The notes under the pieces were generated by a model. It did no database searches. It saw nothing but the letters and a program-made list of their open reading frames with translations, and was not told the DNA's origin. From the NCBI RefSeq assembly GCF_900143525.1, contig NZ_FREZ01000010.1, forward strand, positions 1 to 64,000: a stretch of 64,000 bases of DNA, given 5' to 3'. The stretch comes from Ruegeria sp. Alg231-54 (lineage in GTDB: Bacteria > Pseudomonadota > Alphaproteobacteria > Rhodobacterales > Rhodobacteraceae). The translations under genes were made by a program, and so were the position numbers. Positions 38,088-47,541 of this stretch are shown piece by piece; the stretch's first letter is position 1, and every line of letters starts with the position of its first letter.

Positions 38088-38534
38088 CTACTTTCCCGCA
38101 CGTCTTCTGCGAGCAGTCATCGCCCGGCCGTCGCGTATACTCAACCCCATCAAAGTGAGGTTAGTAGCACCAGCGAGCAACTCAACGACCTGCACAGCGT
38201 AGAAACTGATGTCAAAGGACCCAGCGCTCGCTTTGGCGTTCAGGAAGATTGCAGCGGGAACAAGGATCAACAGACCGTTCATCGCGATGATCGGCATTCG
38301 CTTCTTCTTGGCTAGCACCGGCGCGTCCTTGCGTCGACGCCCAAGGGACATACCGGATGCACCCACGATCACCATCGCAGGCACAAGGATAAACAGCCCA
38401 CTGACAATCATGGACTTTACGGCTGCGACAGTCTCATGGGTCGCAAACAATTCGCTGTACAAAGTGGAAGTCCAGAATACGAATATTGTAAGAAAACCGA
38501 TTACTCCGGCGATGGGGTGGATTACTCTTAACAT
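38088..38534 (-). CDS. four-helix membrane protein of unknown function
   Basis: A 148-residue protein with about four hydrophobic helices (residues about 5-25, 40-62, 83-102 and 110-133) and a basic C-terminus rich in arginine. Conserved-looking pieces are HPIAGVIGFLTIFVFWTSTL and AKASAGSFDISFYAVQVVEL. I do not recognise a family with known function. It lies 21 bp after the monooxygenase gene, so it is probably cotranscribed with it and controlled by the divergent MarR regulator. Confidence 0.8.
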   Translation of the reverse strand: MLRVIHPIAGVIGFLTIFVFWTSTLYSELFATHETVAAVKSMIVSGLFILVPAMVIVGASGMSLGRRRKDAPVLAKKKRMPIIAMNGLLILVPAAIFLNAKASAGSFDISFYAVQVVELLAGATNLTLMGLSIRDGRAMTARRRRAGK

Positions 38535-38555
38535 GCGGCTACTCCGGTTTTGGCA

Positions 38556-38924
38556 TCAGGCGACGCAGTGGTTTTCGACTGTGATCTTTCTTAGAAGATG
38601 TGGACGCGCCACGGCGCTTTCGGGATAGTCTGCAATTCGACGCTGGAACTCTGGGTGGGTGAAGGCGTCGCGAAAGCTTTTGACGTCCTGCCAGATCGCA
38701 TAGTTCACGAAAGTCGAACTGCCAGCGATCCCCTGATGAAGCTGGGTCGAGATGTATCCCGACTGGGACTTCATGAAGTCCGCATCATGCGCCCAGGCCT
38801 TCAACAGCGCCTCTTCGTCTTTCGCGTCCACTGTAAATACGTTGATCAGCACCACAGGGCCTTCCTCGGCCTGCATCTGATCAGCCAGTGTGACGACCTT
38901 ATCCATCTCTTCGATATGAGCCAT
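38556..38924 (-). CDS. antibiotic biosynthesis monooxygenase (ABM) domain protein
   Basis: A 122-residue protein with an ABM-like dimeric alpha-beta barrel pattern: VVLINVFTVDAKDEEALLKA, SQSGYISTQLHQGIAGSSTF and WQDVKSFRDAFTHPEFQRRI. Such proteins act as small monooxygenases or heme- or quinone-linked enzymes; the substrate is unknown. It is divergent from a MarR gene with twin operator-like palindromes between them, so it is probably repressed by that MarR until an inducer is present. Confidence 0.85.
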   Translation of the reverse strand: MAHIEEMDKVVTLADQMQAEEGPVVLINVFTVDAKDEEALLKAWAHDADFMKSQSGYISTQLHQGIAGSSTFVNYAIWQDVKSFRDAFTHPEFQRRIADYPESAVARPHLLRKITVENHCVA

Positions 38925-38948
38925 TTCGATTCCTTTTCATTCATTTGT

Positions 38949-38982
38949 ATAGCTTGCTATGTATTATTGCATAGCTTGCTAT
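38949..38982. promoter_or_regulatory. twin palindromes, probable MarR operators
   Basis: ATAGCTTGCTAT occurs twice (38949-38960 and 38971-38982), each an inverted repeat of ATAGC/GCTAT with a 2-bp centre. Their starts are 22 bp apart, two helical turns, between the divergent monooxygenase and marR start codons. A dimer on each copy would cover both promoters. Confidence 0.7.
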
Positions 38983-39001
38983 TCAAGTGTAAATCTCAAG
39001 C

Positions 39002-39433
39002 ATGGATTTCGAAAAAGAGAACTCGGCCGGATATCTGGTCAATCACATGGCGCGATTGTTCGCGAAAGAGCTGCAACACCACATTGCGCCTTTGGGCATC
39101 GTTGTTGGACAGTTCCCAGTCTTGCTGGAGCTTTGGCTCAAGGACGGGGTCACCCAAAAAGATCTGCTGGCCAAAATTGACGTCGAACAAGCGACTCTGG
39201 CCAACACGCTCAACCGTATGGAGCGCGACGGCTTGATCAAAAGAACGAAAAACCCCGCTGACGCCAGGGCCCAGTTGATCTGGTTAACCGAGAAAGCGCG
39301 GGCACTGAGAGAAAGTTCCTATGAGGCCGCCCAGGCCGTCAATACCAAAGCGTTGCAGGTATTAAGTGTTTCGGAGCGCACCCAATTCACAGATTCCATG
39401 CGTCGAGTAATAGAAGGTTTACGCTCAGGTTAA
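39002..39433 (+). CDS. MarR-family transcriptional regulator
   Basis: A 143-residue regulator with a winged helix: QFPVLLELWLKDGVTQKDLL, the recognition part KIDVEQATLANTLNRMERDG, and the wing LIKRTKNPADARAQLIWLTE. MarR proteins bind palindromic operators as dimers and release on ligand binding. It faces the monooxygenase operon across a 77-bp gap holding two identical palindromes, so autoregulation and control of that operon are likely. Confidence 0.92.
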   Translation: MDFEKENSAGYLVNHMARLFAKELQHHIAPLGIVVGQFPVLLELWLKDGVTQKDLLAKIDVEQATLANTLNRMERDGLIKRTKNPADARAQLIWLTEKARALRESSYEAAQAVNTKALQVLSVSERTQFTDSMRRVIEGLRSG

Positions 39434-39581
39434 GCGAATCCATAGTCGATGGAACGTGGATACCCCGGAACTTTCCTAAAACTGGCTTGATCTTGTTAGA
39501 GCGTTCTCTTTTCAACGCAACGCGCTCAGTCGCACGAGGCTGTTGCCTCGCGCTTGGCATCATTGACAACTCTGTAAGAGC

Positions 39582-39965
39582 CTAGTTCCGAATTTGGCCG
39601 ATGTAACGCTGTTTATTAGCGTTCACCAGAACCAACTTTCCGTTGTTTACTACATACAGGTCGAACCTTGGATCGCCGTATCCAATGCAACGCATTCCAT
39701 TGTCGTAGAACTTGTACGCGTTGGCTTTCCATGTTTGCCCGTTGGCCTTGTAGGAATAGGAGCCATCAGCTGAATAAGTTTCGACTTCTTTTCCGCTATA
39801 CACCACTTTACGACCGGCGAGGTTCGTTTGCAGCCATGCCGCGTTTACCTTTTGGTCCCCGTCAGAGAAATGGGATTTGGTCGTCTTCGGGGCTTTGGCC
39901 GGACATGCAGCATGTGCTGAGACGCCAATTAATGTCGCGCACAGCGCGGGCAGGAACAATTTCAT
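39582..39965 (-). CDS. small secreted protein of unknown function
   Basis: A 127-residue protein with an N-terminal signal peptide (KLFLPALCATLIGVSAHA) and a mature part with two cysteines (ACPAKA and GMRCIGYG). The rest is rich in Tyr, Lys and Asn, with YSADGSYSYKANGQTWKANA and LYVVNNGKLVLVNANKQRY, suggesting a small beta-rich fold. I do not recognise the family. The 148 bp between the MarR gene and this gene show nothing I recognise. Confidence 0.75.
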   Translation of the reverse strand: MKLFLPALCATLIGVSAHAACPAKAPKTTKSHFSDGDQKVNAAWLQTNLAGRKVVYSGKEVETYSADGSYSYKANGQTWKANAYKFYDNGMRCIGYGDPRFDLYVVNNGKLVLVNANKQRYIGQIRN

Positions 39966-40025
39966 AATCTCTCACTCTTTCAAAAAATAGGTCGAATTCA
40001 TACCCGGATGGCGAATCAAAACAAG

Positions 40026-40058
40026 AAAAAACGCCCCCGACATTGCCGAGGGCGTTTC
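40026..40058 (-). terminator. terminator after rpmD
   Basis: Read leftward: ACGCCCTCG, loop around GCAATGT, CGGGGGCGT and a T-run. It ends the rpmC-to-rpmD unit just before the accessory insertion. Confidence 0.9.
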
Positions 40059-40081
40059 CAAATCTTTCAAAGAGTTCGCGC

Positions 40082-40270
40082 TTAGCCGCGCTCTTCGATG
40101 ATCTCAACCAGATGCGGGATCTTGTTGACCATGCCGCGGACCGAGGGCGTATCCTCAAGCTCGCGGGTTTTGTGCATCTTGTTCAGGCCCAGGCCGATCA
40201 GAGTTGCGCGCTGTTCAGCGGGGCGACGGATCGGGGAACCGATTTGCTTGACGACGATGGTTTTTGCCAT
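40082..40270 (-). CDS. rpmD: 50S ribosomal protein L30
   Basis: A 62-residue protein: [40 protein letters not shown] and [15 protein letters not shown], complete L30. It follows rpsE by 12 bp and is the last gene of the unit. In most bacteria rplO comes next; here a terminator and 3.6 kb of accessory genes intervene. Confidence 0.98.
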   Translation of the reverse strand: MAKTIVVKQIGSPIRRPAEQRATLIGLGLNKMHKTRELEDTPSVRGMVNKIPHLVEIIEERG

Positions 40271-40282
40271 GGGTCGCTCTCC

Positions 40283-40852
40283 TTATGCTTCTGCTTCAGC
40301 AGCAGCTGGTGCTTCGTCCCGCTTGGGCAGGATGTCAGCAACCTTTTTGCCACGACGCTGGGCAACCGAACGCGGGCTCTGCTCTTTCTGCAGGCCGTTG
40401 ATGGTGGCGCGGATCATGTTGTACGGGTTCTGCGAGCCCAGCGACTTGGACACAACGTCCTTTACGCCCAGCATTTCGAACACGGCACGCATCGGACCAC
40501 CGGCGATGATACCGGTACCTTCAGGTGCGCTGCGCATAACCACTTTACCGGCGCCATGACGGCCTTCGATGTCGTGGTGCAGGGTACGACCTTCGCGCAG
40601 TTGCACGCGGATCATCTGACGCTTGGCTTGTTCGGTCGCTTTGCGGATGGCTTCAGGTACTTCTTTCGCTTTACCTTTGCCAAAGCCGACGCGGCCTTTC
40701 TGATCGCCTACGACCACCAGAGCGGCGAAGCCAAAGCGCTTACCACCTTTTACGGTTTTCGATACGCGGTTGATCGCAACCAGACGATCTGCGAATTCCG
40801 GAGTTTCGTCGCGGTCACGTCCACGGCCCCGGCGGTTATCACGTTCTGCCAT
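40283..40852 (-). CDS. rpsE: 30S ribosomal protein S5
   Basis: A 189-residue protein with [40 protein letters not shown] and [21 protein letters not shown]5 shapes the decoding centre and mRNA entry. The ATG used gives [12 protein letters not shown]; a 24-residue upstream extension is not conserved. It has a C-terminal AAAEAEA tail. There is a 115-bp gap after rplR. Confidence 0.97.
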   Translation of the reverse strand: MAERDNRRGRGRDRDETPEFADRLVAINRVSKTVKGGKRFGFAALVVVGDQKGRVGFGKGKAKEVPEAIRKATEQAKRQMIRVQLREGRTLHHDIEGRHGAGKVVMRSAPEGTGIIAGGPMRAVFEMLGVKDVVSKSLGSQNPYNMIRATINGLQKEQSPRSVAQRRGKKVADILPKRDEAPAAAEAEA

Positions 40853-40967
40853 TTTGGCATCCCTTTTCTTTGGTGACGCTTGCGGCGTCGTTTGTTCAAT
40901 CCAAGTGGACCCCGGCATTGCCAAGGCCCCCGGATCATCGGGGCGGATCGAAACCCGCCCGCAAGTC

Positions 40968-41327
40968 TTAGATCTTCAGACCACCTTCACGCGCAGCGTC
41001 GGCGACAGCCTTCACTTTGCCGTGGAACAGGAAGCCGCCACGATCGAAATAGGCCTCTTCGACGCCTGCCTTCTTGGCACGCTCGGCGATGGCCGCGCCC
41101 ACTTTGGTGGCCGCTTCGACGTTGTTCTTGCCAACAACACCCAGATCTTTTTCCAGGGTCGAGGCCGAGGCTAGGGTCACGCCACGTACGTCGTCGATCA
41201 ACTGAACAGAGATGTTCTTGTTCGAACGGTGTACGGACAAACGCGGACGACCCGCGTTGACCTTGCGAAGTTTGTTCCGAACGCGCAGGCGGCGCTTCAG
41301 AAACAGGGTTCTTTTGCTGTTTGCCAT
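40968..41327 (-). CDS. rplR: 50S ribosomal protein L18
   Basis: A 119-residue protein: [40 protein letters not shown] and [21 protein letters not shown]18 binds 5S rRNA with L5. It follows rplF by 11 bp. Confidence 0.98.
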   Translation of the reverse strand: MANSKRTLFLKRRLRVRNKLRKVNAGRPRLSVHRSNKNISVQLIDDVRGVTLASASTLEKDLGVVGKNNVEAATKVGAAIAERAKKAGVEEAYFDRGGFLFHGKVKAVADAAREGGLKI

Positions 41328-41338
41328 TGTTTGCGTCC

Positions 41339-41872
41339 TTACTTCTTCTTGCCTTCTTTGCGGAAGATGAACTCGCCCTTATAGCGGATGCCTTTGCCCT
41401 TATAGGGCTCGGGACGGCGCCATTCGCGGATTTTCGCCGCGACTTCGCCCACCTGCTGCTGGTCGTTACCTTCCACAATGATCACGGTCTGCTTCGGCGC
41501 GGTGATTGTGACACCCTCCGGAGCAACGAAATCAACGTCATGGCTGTAGCCCAGGTTCAGCTTCAGGGTGTTGCCCTGCATCTGAGCCCGGTAACCAACA
41601 CCCTGGATCTCCAGCTCTTTCCTGAAGCCTTCGGTCACACCGGTCACCAGGTTTGCGACCATTGTGCGGCTCATGCCCCACTGCTGGCGCGCGCGCTTGG
41701 ACATACCGCGAGGGTTGATCTGAACCACGTTATCTTCGACCGACAGCGTTACGTCGTCAGTCGCAGTGAAGCTGCGGGCGCCTTTCGGGCCTTTGACTTC
41801 GATGGTCTGGCCGGAAACCGAGGCAGTTACGCCGCTGGGCAATTCGACCGGACGTTTACCAATACGAGACAT
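41339..41872 (-). CDS. rplF: 50S ribosomal protein L6
   Basis: A 177-residue protein with two L6 repeats: [20 protein letters not shown] near the start and [19 protein letters not shown] near the end. It lies near the factor-binding site of the large subunit. It follows rpsH by 12 bp. Confidence 0.98.
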   Translation of the reverse strand: MSRIGKRPVELPSGVTASVSGQTIEVKGPKGARSFTATDDVTLSVEDNVVQINPRGMSKRARQQWGMSRTMVANLVTGVTEGFRKELEIQGVGYRAQMQGNTLKLNLGYSHDVDFVAPEGVTITAPKQTVIIVEGNDQQQVGEVAAKIREWRRPEPYKGKGIRYKGEFIFRKEGKKK

Positions 41873-41884
41873 TGACAGACCTCC

Positions 41885-42277
41885 TTAGAAGACGGTGCAG
41901 AGCACTTCGCCACCAACATTGTTGGAGCGTGCGTTCTGGTCCGACATCACACCTTTCGGAGTGCTGACAATCGACACACCCAGACCCTGACGGACCTGCG
42001 GGATGTCATTGACGCCCATGTATACGCGACGACCGGGCTTAGAGACCCGCTTCAGTTCGCGAATGACAGGGGTGCCTTCGTAGTATTTCAGGCTGATTTC
42101 GATGGCCGGATGACCGTTTTCACCGGTCGTCGCTTCGTAGCCACGGATGTAACCTTCGTCCGCCAGCACGTCCAGAACCCAACCACGCAGCTTGGAAGCC
42201 GGGGTGGAAACGGTGGACTTGCCACGCATTTGCGCGTTGCGGATACGGGTGAGCATATCGCCGATAGGATCGTTCAT
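41885..42277 (-). CDS. rpsH: 30S ribosomal protein S8
   Basis: A 130-residue protein: [40 protein letters not shown] and the C-terminal [14 protein letters not shown]8 binds helix 21 of 16S rRNA and, in E. coli, represses the spc operon; no matching repressor site was identified here. Confidence 0.98.
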   Translation of the reverse strand: MNDPIGDMLTRIRNAQMRGKSTVSTPASKLRGWVLDVLADEGYIRGYEATTGENGHPAIEISLKYYEGTPVIRELKRVSKPGRRVYMGVNDIPQVRQGLGVSIVSTPKGVMSDQNARSNNVGGEVLCTVF

Positions 42278-42290
42278 ATCATTCTCTCCC

Positions 42291-42596
42291 TTACCAGCTC
42301 GATTTCACCATGCCGGGGATCTGACCAGCAGAACCCAGCTCGCGCAGCGCGATACGGCTGACCTTCAGCTTACGGTAGTAAGCGTGGGGACGACCGGTCA
42401 GCTGACAGCGGTTGTGCAGACGAGTAGCCGAGCTGTTGCGCGGCAGTTTCGCCAGTTTCAGACGCGCTTTGAAGCGCTCTTCCATCGGCTTGCTCTCGTC
42501 ATTCGCGATTTCTTTAAGCTCGGCACGCTTTGCGGCATATTTGGCCACCAGGCGTTCGCGCTTCTTCTCGCGTTCGATCATTGCTTTTTTAGCCAT
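42291..42596 (-). CDS. rpsN: 30S ribosomal protein S14, zinc-free form
   Basis: A 101-residue protein: [40 protein letters not shown] and [18 protein letters not shown]. It is the long S14 form without the CXXC zinc motifs, as in most alphaproteobacteria. It sits between rplE and rpsH. Confidence 0.98.
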   Translation of the reverse strand: MAKKAMIEREKKRERLVAKYAAKRAELKEIANDESKPMEERFKARLKLAKLPRNSSATRLHNRCQLTGRPHAYYRKLKVSRIALRELGSAGQIPGMVKSSW

Positions 42597-42615
42597 GTCT
42601 CAATCCTCCCGGCGC

Positions 42616-43176
42616 TTACGCGTTGAACGGCATGTTGAAAGCTTTCAACAGTGCCTTTGCTTCAGCGTCGGATTTCGCTGTGGTGGCAATTACGATGTCC
42701 ATGCCCCAGACTTCGTCAACTTTGTCGAAGTCGATTTCCGGGAACACGATGTGCTCTTTCATGCCCATGGCAAAGTTGCCCTGACCATCGAAAGACGGCT
42801 TCACGCCGCGGAAGTCACGAATACGTGGCATCGCGATGGTGATCAGGCGATCCAGGAATTCGTACATCCGGTCACCGCGCAGGGTCACTTTCGCACCCAG
42901 CGGCATGTCTTCACGGACGCGGAAGCCAGCGATCGACTTCTTCGCCTTGGTGGAAACAGCCTGTTGACCAGCAATCGCAGTCAGATCCTCGACAGCAGCT
43001 TTCGCTTTCTTCGAGTCTTTGACCGCTTCGGCACCACAACCGATGTTCAGAACGATTTTGTCCAGCTTGGGCAGCTGCATGTCGTTCTTGTAGCCGAACT
43101 CTTCTTTCAGAGCGGCACGGATGGTTTCAGCGTACTGAGCTTTCAGACGCGGGGTGTAGGTTGCGTTATCAAGCAT
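42616..43176 (-). CDS. rplE: 50S ribosomal protein L5
   Basis: A 186-residue protein with [40 protein letters not shown] and [21 protein letters not shown]5 joins 5S rRNA to the large subunit. Its start overlaps the end of rplX by 8 bp, so the two are coupled. Confidence 0.98.
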   Translation of the reverse strand: MLDNATYTPRLKAQYAETIRAALKEEFGYKNDMQLPKLDKIVLNIGCGAEAVKDSKKAKAAVEDLTAIAGQQAVSTKAKKSIAGFRVREDMPLGAKVTLRGDRMYEFLDRLITIAMPRIRDFRGVKPSFDGQGNFAMGMKEHIVFPEIDFDKVDEVWGMDIVIATTAKSDAEAKALLKAFNMPFNA

Positions 43177-43480
43177 CGATCACGTCCCCCGTGGTCTTGG
43201 CGAAGCGCACTTTCTTGTCACCTTCCATGCGGAAACCAACGCGAGTTGCTTTGCCGTTCTTGTCCAGCAGAGCCAGGTTCGACAACTCGATCGGGTTTGC
43301 CTGAGGCAGACGACCACCCTGAGAGTTCTGAGTCTGGCGAGTGGCGCGGATGGCGATGTTGATACCGTCAACAACAGCTTTTCCGGCAGATGGGTTAACC
43401 GAGGTGATAGTTCCCTCTTTGCCCTTGTCCTTGCCGGCCAGCACGACGACCTTGTCGCCTTTGCGGAGTTTAGCAGCCAT
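43169..43480 (-). CDS. rplX: 50S ribosomal protein L24
   Basis: A 103-residue protein with the KOW motif [20 protein letters not shown] and the [17 protein letters not shown] segment. L24 starts assembly of the large subunit. It lies 2 bp after rplN and overlaps rplE by 8 bp. Confidence 0.98.
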   Translation of the reverse strand: MAAKLRKGDKVVVLAGKDKGKEGTITSVNPSAGKAVVDGINIAIRATRQTQNSQGGRLPQANPIELSNLALLDKNGKATRVGFRMEGDKKVRFAKTTGDVIDA

Positions 43481-43482
43481 GA

Positions 43483-43851
43483 TTACAGCACCTCCGGAGC
43501 GAGCGAGATGATTTTCATGAAATTCTTGCCACGCAGTTCACGAACAACCGGGCCAAAGATACGTGTACCTACGGGCTCGTTGTTGTTGTTCAGAATGACG
43601 GCGGCGTTGCGATCAAAACGGATCGCGGTGCCGTCTTCGCGACGGACTTCTTTGGCGGTGCGTACGACGACGGCCTTACGGACGTCACCTTTCTTTACGC
43701 GGCCGCGCGGGATGGCTTCCTTCACCGAGACGACAATGATGTCGCCGACGGAGGCGTATTTACGCTTGGAACCACCCAGGACCTTGATGCACTGAACTCG
43801 GCGTGCGCCGGAGTTGTCAGCGACATCCAGATTGGTCTGCATCTGGATCAT
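43483..43851 (-). CDS. rplN: 50S ribosomal protein L14
   Basis: A 122-residue protein: [40 protein letters not shown] and [21 protein letters not shown]14 is at the subunit interface. A 76-bp gap separates it from rpsQ. Confidence 0.98.
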   Translation of the reverse strand: MIQMQTNLDVADNSGARRVQCIKVLGGSKRKYASVGDIIVVSVKEAIPRGRVKKGDVRKAVVVRTAKEVRREDGTAIRFDRNAAVILNNNNEPVGTRIFGPVVRELRGKNFMKIISLAPEVL

Positions 43852-43927
43852 GTGGTTTCTCCCGACCTGTGGGGGCTGGTCTGGTTAGATCCCCCAGGGT
43901 TTCGACAAATGGAAAAATCCTGAAAGC

Positions 43928-44158
43928 TTACGCTTCCAGAACTTCCCAACGTTTCGTCTTCGATTTCGGCGCGCATTCGATGATGCGAACAGAGTCACCG
44001 ACCTTGAAGGCGTTCTTTTCATCGTGAGCCCGGTATTTCTTGGACTTACGGATGGTTTTCTTCAGAACCGGATGCGTAAAGCGGCGCTCGACGGACACGG
44101 TTACGGTTTGTGCGTTGGCATCGCTGGTTACGGTGCCGGACAGGATACGCTTGGGCAT
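43928..44158 (-). CDS. rpsQ: 30S ribosomal protein S17
   Basis: A 76-residue protein: [40 protein letters not shown] and [20 protein letters not shown], complete S17. It lies 4 bp after rpmC. Confidence 0.98.
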   Translation of the reverse strand: MPKRILSGTVTSDANAQTVTVSVERRFTHPVLKKTIRKSKKYRAHDEKNAFKVGDSVRIIECAPKSKTKRWEVLEA

Positions 44159-44162
44159 AGGA

Positions 44163-44369
44163 TTACTCCTCCGATGCCGCAGCAGCGGCCTTTTCGTTCA
44201 GAATGGTTTTGACGCGGGCAGCGTTGCGGCGGGCCGCTTTGATGCCGGCGGTGCTTTCCAGCTGACCGGTTGCCTGTTGAAAGCGCAGGTTAAAGCTTTC
44301 TTTCTTCAGGTTGGCCAGTTCCTCGCGGAGCTGGTCCGGGGTCTTGTCACGCAGTTCTTGGGCGTTCAT
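44163..44369 (-). CDS. rpmC: 50S ribosomal protein L29
   Basis: A 68-residue protein: [40 protein letters not shown] and [16 protein letters not shown]29 lies at the tunnel exit. It is the first gene of its unit here; usually rplP precedes it directly, but 3.2 kb of other genes intervene. A short G-C hairpin (about 44450-44470) lies upstream. Confidence 0.98.
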   Translation of the reverse strand: MNAQELRDKTPDQLREELANLKKESFNLRFQQATGQLESTAGIKAARRNAARVKTILNEKAAAAASEE

Positions 44370-44536
44370 CGCCTTTTTCCTTTGCTCAAAACACCAGAAG
44401 GCCCCTTACAGGGTCACCTTTGACCTGGTGGATGAATGATAGACATACGAATCCCCCGACTCGGCCGGGGGAACGCAAGATGCCGCTCTATAGGGGGTTC
44501 AGCGGTGGGTGGCAAGGGAAAGTTTCTTGCTTGCCC

Positions 44537-45424
44537 TCAGTTCGAATTCTGGGCTTCAAAGAATATAATCGTTTGGTCGATCATCTGTTCCAAAGCTTCG
44601 CCGTTGGTGAAGATATTGAACACGTGATCCATATCATATTGCCAGAATGTTTCAGGTCCATCATGGGCCTCAAGGAAACTCTGCGCTCCTTCCGGGTAAA
44701 CAACAGTGTCAGCTGAACCTTGCGCGACGAATAGCGGGCCAGAATAGGATGCAATCTCAGCAATTGGATTGGCGGCTTCTATCCCGTCGAAGAAACTGCC
44801 GTTCAATTGGATGTCAACGTCCCATGGCAAAGTAACGGTCACTGTTTGTTCGGGCTGGGCTTGCATACCCTCGGCCATCTGTTCCGCGCCGAACAACGTA
44901 CCAAAGGTTTTCTGAGGGTCGCTAACCGCATTCCACAGTGCCACCGCAACAGGGGTATCCGAGCGCCCCGCAACGGCGGAAGCAACCAATCCGCCCTGGC
45001 TCCAACCGATGATATAAATTTCATCACCCTGTACATTCTCTGCAGTTTTCAAGTAGTCGATTGCGGCAAGACCATCCTGAATTTGGCCTTCGAATGTCGT
45101 CTCCGCAAATTCTAGATCAGCGGTGCTTTCCCCGGAACCACGGAAATCTATACGCAGGCTCGCATATCCCGCGTCGGCTAATCTACTGGCGGTATGTCCG
45201 AATACGCCAGCCGGAACGTGCTTAGTTGCCAGTTCATCTCGTTTTCCCGTAAAACCGTGCATCAAGAGAACCACAGGTGACGCGTCACCATCAGGCCGGG
45301 ACATTGTGCCTAGAAAATCCTGCCCACCGGAAGAAATTGAAACAACTTCTTCGACGTCCGCCAAGGCCATACCAGAAGTCATAAGTGCAATACACGCGGA
45401 ACCAATCACATTAGCGGATCGCAT
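44537..45424 (-). CDS. exported alpha/beta hydrolase
   Basis: A 295-residue protein with a signal peptide (SANVIGSACIALMTSGMALA), an alpha/beta-hydrolase core with VVLLMHGFTGKRDEL (oxyanion region), LRIDFRGSGES, the nucleophile elbow IIGWSQGGLVAS, an acid in AQGSADTVVYPEGA and the catalytic His in YDMDHVFNIF. It is likely a periplasmic esterase or lipase-like enzyme; the substrate is unknown. It sits in the rplP-rpmC gap. The 271 bp upstream to cspA contain the cspA terminator and otherwise nothing I recognise. Confidence 0.87.
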   Translation of the reverse strand: MRSANVIGSACIALMTSGMALADVEEVVSISSGGQDFLGTMSRPDGDASPVVLLMHGFTGKRDELATKHVPAGVFGHTASRLADAGYASLRIDFRGSGESTADLEFAETTFEGQIQDGLAAIDYLKTAENVQGDEIYIIGWSQGGLVASAVAGRSDTPVAVALWNAVSDPQKTFGTLFGAEQMAEGMQAQPEQTVTVTLPWDVDIQLNGSFFDGIEAANPIAEIASYSGPLFVAQGSADTVVYPEGAQSFLEAHDGPETFWQYDMDHVFNIFTNGEALEQMIDQTIIFFEAQNSN

Positions 45425-45635
45425 AACATTTCCTCTTGTAGCTCAGGTGATGAAATAATCTGAAGTCTTACCTAAACCTAAGTCAACGGGCGATTCAGAC
45501 GTTTGACACCCAAACGCGGTAGGAATCTTGAAACTGGAAGATGCAAATTGACCGATAATCCGCTCGTGTTCAGTCACATTTGTGAACACGCCAAAGGATT
45601 GTTAACCGTCACTCAGAAATCTCGTGAATCCCGAA

Positions 45636-45675
45636 ACGCAAAACGCGGCCTCGTTTGCACAAGACCGCGTCTTCA
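45636..45675 (-). terminator. terminator after cspA
   Basis: Read leftward: ACGCGGTCTTG, loop around TGCAAACG, then AGGCCGCGT and a T-run, about 25 bp downstream of the cold-shock gene stop. Confidence 0.8.
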
Positions 45676-45695
45676 ACTGTCTAAGTCTGAGTGAC

Positions 45696-45902
45696 TTACA
45701 CCAGAGCGATGTTGACAGCCGACTCACGACCGTCACGGCCGGGTTCGATGTCGAATGTTACTTTCTGGTCGTCAGCCAGGCCGGTCAGACCCGAGCGCTC
45801 AACAGCAGAGATGTGTACAAACACGTCTTTGCCACCGGTCTCCGGTGCGATGAAGCCAAAACCTTTAGTTGTGTTGAACCATTTTACGGTGCCATTGGCC
45901 AT
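45696..45902 (-). CDS. cold-shock protein, CspA family
   Basis: A 68-residue protein: ANGTVKWFNTTKGFGFIAPE with RNP-1 (KGFGFI) and DVFVHISAVERSGLTGL with RNP-2 (VFVHI). It is a small nucleic-acid chaperone. A long 5' region (45903-46159) precedes it, as is common for cold-shock genes with structured leaders, but I cannot assign a specific fold. It has its own terminator. Confidence 0.95.
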   Translation of the reverse strand: MANGTVKWFNTTKGFGFIAPETGGKDVFVHISAVERSGLTGLADDQKVTFDIEPGRDGRESAVNIALV

Positions 45903-46159
45903 ATCCGTAGTCTCCTATTAAATTGCTGTCCGCGGAATTGCGACAGCGCGGCGTTGTAGGTCTGGATCGAGAGACTGAACGCCGAAGATTCGGGAGACAG
46001 TGGTCGAAAAAGAAAAACGTAAGCGTGCTTCACATGGTTCATGACGACACATATTGCAAGGTTTTTCGACAACTCGAAGTGAAAAGTGATTGGCGGGGGC
46101 GCCGCCCATTCTTCCCGCAATCGCTACATTAGTACAATTGCTGTGTCGTGACCCGCGGC

Positions 46160-46780
46160 TCACTCCCACTTGTAGTTAAAGCTGACACTGATGCGCTCAT
46201 CCTCAGCCATATTCATTGGCACCTCATGTCGCAGCCAGCTTTCCCACAGCAAGACATCTCCCACCTGCGGCTTCATATAGATGAACGGCTGCAAATCCCG
46301 CCGCCCGCCCTTTAGCCGCGTCGGTGCCGCCATCATGCGGGCTGAGCGGGGGTCTTCCAGTTTCAGCGCGCTCGCCCCTTCGGGCATCGCCACATAGGTC
46401 GTGCCGGAAATCACGCTGTGCGGGTGCAGGTGGCTGGAGTGCATTCCGCCTTCAGGGAGAATGTTGATCCACAGGTCTTCGAGCTTCAATTCACCCTCGC
46501 CCAGATCGAACTCCAGATCCTTGGCAAAGGCTGCCACATGCTGATCCAACGCTTTGACCAGATCGGCAAAGATCGGGAACCGCCAGGGCAGATCGGTCAG
46601 CGAGGCATAGCTGGTGTAGCCGGGATAGCCGTTTTCTTCGCACCATTCCTGCCCAGCCTCATCATCCTCGGCGATGACAAGACAAGAATTTTCCATTTCC
46701 TCGGGATCGATCTTGGGATCGAATTCGGAAAGGGCTGCGCGATAAAGACGGGTAACGAAGAGTGATTCAATCTGTGCCAT
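46160..46780 (-). CDS. 2-oxoglutarate/Fe(II) oxygenase of the TIGR02466 type
   Basis: A 206-residue protein with ESLFVTRLYRAALSEFDPKI, the LWINILPEGGMHSSHLHPHS segment carrying iron-ligand histidines, and GDVLLWESWLRHEVPMN with the distal histidine. The family resembles prolyl-hydroxylase-like oxygenases; no substrate is known. The ATG used gives AQIESLF; the longer frame overlaps the AA_synth gene and is not family-like. It lies about 50 bp after that gene and may share its transcript. Confidence 0.85.
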   Translation of the reverse strand: MAQIESLFVTRLYRAALSEFDPKIDPEEMENSCLVIAEDDEAGQEWCEENGYPGYTSYASLTDLPWRFPIFADLVKALDQHVAAFAKDLEFDLGEGELKLEDLWINILPEGGMHSSHLHPHSVISGTTYVAMPEGASALKLEDPRSARMMAAPTRLKGGRRDLQPFIYMKPQVGDVLLWESWLRHEVPMNMAEDERISVSFNYKWE

Positions 46781-46829
46781 GGGTCGGGCATAGCCCAAGC
46801 CCTGACCCAAGACCAGCCCCAGCCAGCCT

Positions 46830-47378
46830 TCAGTTTTTGACCGGTCCCGAACCGCAGCGCGGGATCGGTCGTCCGCCATCTGCGTAGGCCAGACACATGA
46901 CGATCTCATCCGGTTTCGGCGCATCCGGAATATTCAAAGTCATGGTATCGAAATGGTCAAAGGACCACGGGTTGTCCTTGTGCCCAAGCGGCAGATCGAT
47001 TGAACTTCCCGGTGCCCCGAGCTTGGCATTAGACGGAATGACAGCTTCGCCCCCACCCGCTGTAGCACGCATAGGAGCGCCAAGTTTCGGGTGGATCAGT
47101 GCGCCGCCTTGTTCGAGATCGCCATTCGCGCCAACAATCGCTGCTTTACCATACGAAATCGGAGAACCGTCGAGTTGAGAAACAGCCTCGGCCGCGAGGT
47201 CAGCGCCGAGCGCACCACCTATTTCAAACAGCTCGGACAAATCTTCCGAAAATTTACCGGCGAGTGGGTTCTGTATGACTGCCAAAGCTGCAACCCGGCA
47301 GACCGGAGCACATAGTTGCCCCAATTGATCGGTGGTTATGACCTCTTTGATGAATACCTTCTTGCGCAGCTGAAACAT
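46830..47378 (-). CDS. AA_synth (amino acid synthesis, DUF1185) family protein
   Basis: A 182-residue protein with AALAVIQNPLAGKFSEDLSE, SYGKAAIVGANGDLEQGGAL, IHPKLGAPMRATAGG, IDLPLGHKDNPWSFDHFD and YADGGRPIPRCG. This is the AA_synth family, named for a proposed but unproven role in amino acid synthesis; the reaction is unknown. It appears full length. It lies between rplP's terminator and the oxygenase gene, in the rplP-rpmC insertion. Confidence 0.85.
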   Translation of the reverse strand: MFQLRKKVFIKEVITTDQLGQLCAPVCRVAALAVIQNPLAGKFSEDLSELFEIGGALGADLAAEAVSQLDGSPISYGKAAIVGANGDLEQGGALIHPKLGAPMRATAGGGEAVIPSNAKLGAPGSSIDLPLGHKDNPWSFDHFDTMTLNIPDAPKPDEIVMCLAYADGGRPIPRCGSGPVKN

Positions 47379-47473
47379 ATGACCCTCCCATTCTCAATTG
47401 TCAGCCTATGGGGGCCATGGACAATCGTCGACTTCTTTCACGAAACGATGGGATGGATCATAATAGGCTGACG

Positions 47474-47509
47474 AAAAAGAAAACCCCCGCCGGTGTCCCG
47501 ACGGGGGTT
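47474..47509 (-). terminator. terminator after rplP
   Basis: Read leftward: AACCCCCG, loop TCGGGACACCGG, CGGGGGTT and a T-rich run, about 30 bp after the rplP stop. It closes the rplB-to-rplP unit. Confidence 0.9.
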
Positions 47510-47541
47510 AATCTTGTTACGAAGGGCTTTCGCCCAATCGC

